A stretch of DNA of 43,867 nt from an uncultured Mycoplasmatota bacterium (GTDB lineage: Bacteria > Bacillota_I > Bacilli_A > RF39 > UBA660), in assembly GCA_900544625.1 (NCBI GenBank), contig UQVR01000007.1, positions 1 through 43,867 of the forward strand, given 5' to 3'. The position numbers were made by a program, and so were the translations under genes. The notes under the pieces are model-generated. The model searched no databases. It had not been told where the DNA came from and saw only the letters and a list, made by a program, of their open reading frames with translations. Each line of letters opens with the position of its first letter. Within the stretch, counting starts at the first letter, position 1. Shown here one piece after another: positions 42,525 through 43,867 of this stretch.

Positions 42525-43559
42525 TTATTTCTTTTCTTTTTTATCTTTTGTTTTTTCTATAAAACCATAATGTTCTCTGATTTTTTGTTCAAGTTCATCT
42601 CTTAAAACTGGATTTTCTTTTAAAAATATTTTAACATTTTCTTTTCCTTGACCAATCTTTTCACCATTATAAGAATACCAAGCACCACTTTTATCAATTA
42701 TAGCCAAATCACTAGCAATATCAATAATTTCTCCTTCTCTAGATATTCCTTCACCATACATAATATCCACAGTTGCTGTTTTAAATGGTGGCGCTACTTT
42801 ATTTTTAACTACTTTTATATTTGTTTTATTACCAACAATTTGATCTCCAACTTTTATTTGTTCTCCACGTCTTACATCAAGTCTGATACTTGAGTAAAAT
42901 TTTAATGCTCTTCCTCCAGGTGTAGTTTCAGGATTTCCAAACATAACACCAACTTTTTCTCTTAATTGATTTATAAATATTGCAGTTGTTTTAGTTTTAT
43001 TCATTGTTCCTGATAATTTTCTTAATGCTTGAGACATTAATCTTGCTTGAAGACCTACATGTGAATCTCCCATTTCACCATCAATCTCAGCCTGAGGAAC
43101 TAATGCTGCAACAGAATCTATAACTACTATATCAACAGCATCACTTTTTACCAAAGCATCACAAATTTCTAATGCTTGTTCTCCAGTATCTGGTTGACTA
43201 AGCAACAACTCATTTACGTTTACCCCTAAATTTTTAGCATATATTGGATCAAGTGCATGTTCGGCATCAATAAATGCTGCCCTTCCACCATTATTTTGAA
43301 CTTCAGCTATGGCTTGTAATGCCACTGTTGTTTTACCACTTGACTCAGGTCCATATATTTCAATTATTCTTCCTTTAGGATAGCCACCAACACCTAAAGC
43401 AACATCAATAGTTATTGAACCACTTGAAGTAACATCAACATTCATATGATCATTATCACCAAGTTTCATAATAGCTCCAGCCCCAAATTGTTTTTCAATA
43501 TCAGCTAGTACTTGTTCTAACGCCTTATCTTTATTCTTTTCATCTTTTGTAACTTTCAT
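42525..43559 (-). CDS. recA: Recombinase A
   Basis: A 344-residue strand-exchange ATPase that also triggers LexA self-cleavage. It has the Walker [10 protein letters not shown] (about 69-77), FIDAEHALD, Walker [13 protein letters not shown], the L1 and L2 loops ([53 protein letters not shown]) and an acidic/basic C-terminus. TTAGGAGG precedes the ATG. A near-consensus promoter with a palindrome between its boxes lies upstream. Confidence 0.98.
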   Translation of the reverse strand: MKVTKDEKNKDKALEQVLADIEKQFGAGAIMKLGDNDHMNVDVTSSGSITIDVALGVGGYPKGRIIEIYGPESSGKTTVALQAIAEVQNNGGRAAFIDAEHALDPIYAKNLGVNVNELLLSQPDTGEQALEICDALVKSDAVDIVVIDSVAALVPQAEIDGEMGDSHVGLQARLMSQALRKLSGTMNKTKTTAIFINQLREKVGVMFGNPETTPGGRALKFYSSIRLDVRRGEQIKVGDQIVGNKTNIKVVKNKVAPPFKTATVDIMYGEGISREGEIIDIASDLAIIDKSGAWYSYNGEKIGQGKENVKIFLKENPVLRDELEQKIREHYGFIEKTKDKKEKK

Positions 43560-43588
43560 TTTTCCTCCTAATACCCTGATACAAATTA

Positions 43589-43617
43589 ATTGTAACGCAT
43601 GTTAAAATAATTGTCAA
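43589..43617 (-). promoter_or_regulatory. Sigma-A promoter of recA with a possible LexA-type operator
   Basis: TTGACA (43617-43612), a 17-bp spacer, and TACAAT (43594-43589). The spacer holds the palindrome TAACATGCGTTA (43604-43593), i.e. AAC-N4-GTT, the core of the Bacillus LexA/DinR box CGAAC-N4-GTTCG. Confidence 0.6.
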
Positions 43618-43635
43618 CAAAAATACAAACATTTG

Positions 43636-43867
43636 TTATTTTTTACTTATTTTTTCTACTTCCTCTTTTGAAAGATCTGTTATTTTAATTATTTCATCAA
43701 TCGGATAATTTGCTTCCAATAACTTTTTTGCAATTGATTCTTTTTCTACCTTTTGTCCTTCAGCCAAACCTGCTTCGTGTCCTTCAGCTCTCCCTTCAGC
43801 TAATCCTTCAGCTAATCCTTCTCTTCTAGCAATATTTTTTTCAGTATTTTGTATATACTTTTCTTCT
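43636..43867 (-). CDS. Rpn-family (PD-(D/E)XK nuclease/transposase-like) protein, C-terminal 76 residues
   Basis: The frame is open to the right edge, so only the C-terminus is visible. It has the tandem Glu-Gly-rich segment GLAEGLAEGRAEGHEAGLAEGQ, then KVEKESIAKKLLEANYPIDEIIKITDLSKEEVEKI. This tail (ExG repeats plus a short helical DEI..IT.LS.EEI unit) is characteristic of Rpn/PDDEXK-type nuclease proteins often annotated as transposases. The catalytic N-terminus lies outside the window. It is transcribed toward recA, 75 bp upstream of it. Confidence 0.75.
   Translation of the reverse strand, partial: EEKYIQNTEKNIARREGLAEGLAEGRAEGHEAGLAEGQKVEKESIAKKLLEANYPIDEIIKITDLSKEEVEKISKK

Noticed and set aside
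1..43867. CRISPR arrays, prophage or a reverse transcriptase
   Set aside because: No regularly spaced repeats, phage structural or integrase genes, or RT motif (YxDD) were seen in any convincing frame.

Overview
The window is AT-rich DNA from a low-GC, endospore-forming member of the Bacillota (Firmicutes), most likely an uncultured Bacilli/Erysipelotrichia-like gut lineage. This rests on the gene content and on Bacillus-type gene order and protein sequences: ftsA-ftsZ next to spoIIGA-sigE, plus spoIIIAH, gerE and a GerM-like gene, and the rimP-nusA-ylxR-infB-rbfA-truB operon. UGA is used as a stop. No rRNA, CRISPR array or intact mobile element was found. There is one tRNA (Arg-UCU) and one candidate small RNA.

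Layout. 1-0.8 kb: the start of a large surface protein leaving the window. 0.9-4.6 kb: a small M3-like peptidase, ffh and a VanY-type carboxypeptidase, followed by a candidate small RNA on the minus strand (4568-4660). 4.7-10.5 kb: a sporulation and division block (sigE, spoIIGA, ftsZ, ftsA on minus; spoIIIAH, gerE, gerM-like on plus). 10.6-13.8 kb: tRNA-Arg, an unknown gene and an anaerobic ribonucleotide reductase whose glycyl-radical segment is encoded by a separate 60-codon gene. 14.1-17.7 kb: murC, dusB, pduL and a histidine-phosphatase-fold protein that has lost its catalytic residues. 17.8-20.7 kb: RNase R split by a frameshift, then a transposase remnant. 21-23.2 kb: a 639-residue surface protein, paralogous to the one at the left edge, with a compositionally distinct variable-looking C-terminus, divergent from an Xre regulator. 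23.3-28.7 kb: rmuC, an unknown gene, asnB and an LTA-synthase-like protein. 28.8-36.2 kb: the truB-to-rimP translation/transcription operon and typA. 36.4-42.3 kb: surface genes (an InlB-repeat protein; a three-gene operon with a beta-helix-like protein; a collagen-like protein). 42.5-43.9 kb: recA and the end of an Rpn-family protein.

How they fit together. The sporulation genes imply a working mother-cell programme: SpoIIGA would activate pro-SigE, SpoIIIAH belongs to the forespore-mother cell channel, and GerE is the last mother-cell regulator. Sequences matching the SigK consensus (AC-N16-CATANNNTA) precede both gerE and the collagen-like gene. I infer that the collagen-like protein, and perhaps its neighbours, form an outer spore surface resembling the Bacillus/Clostridioides BclA layer.

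The most notable observations are the split NrdD, the variable-looking surface protein C-terminus (a possible diversity-generating retroelement target; no reverse transcriptase or template repeat is in the window), the small-RNA candidate, the SigK-linked collagen gene and the degenerate phosphatase beside pduL. Starts were re-chosen for several genes where a Shine-Dalgarno sequence clearly points to an internal ATG.
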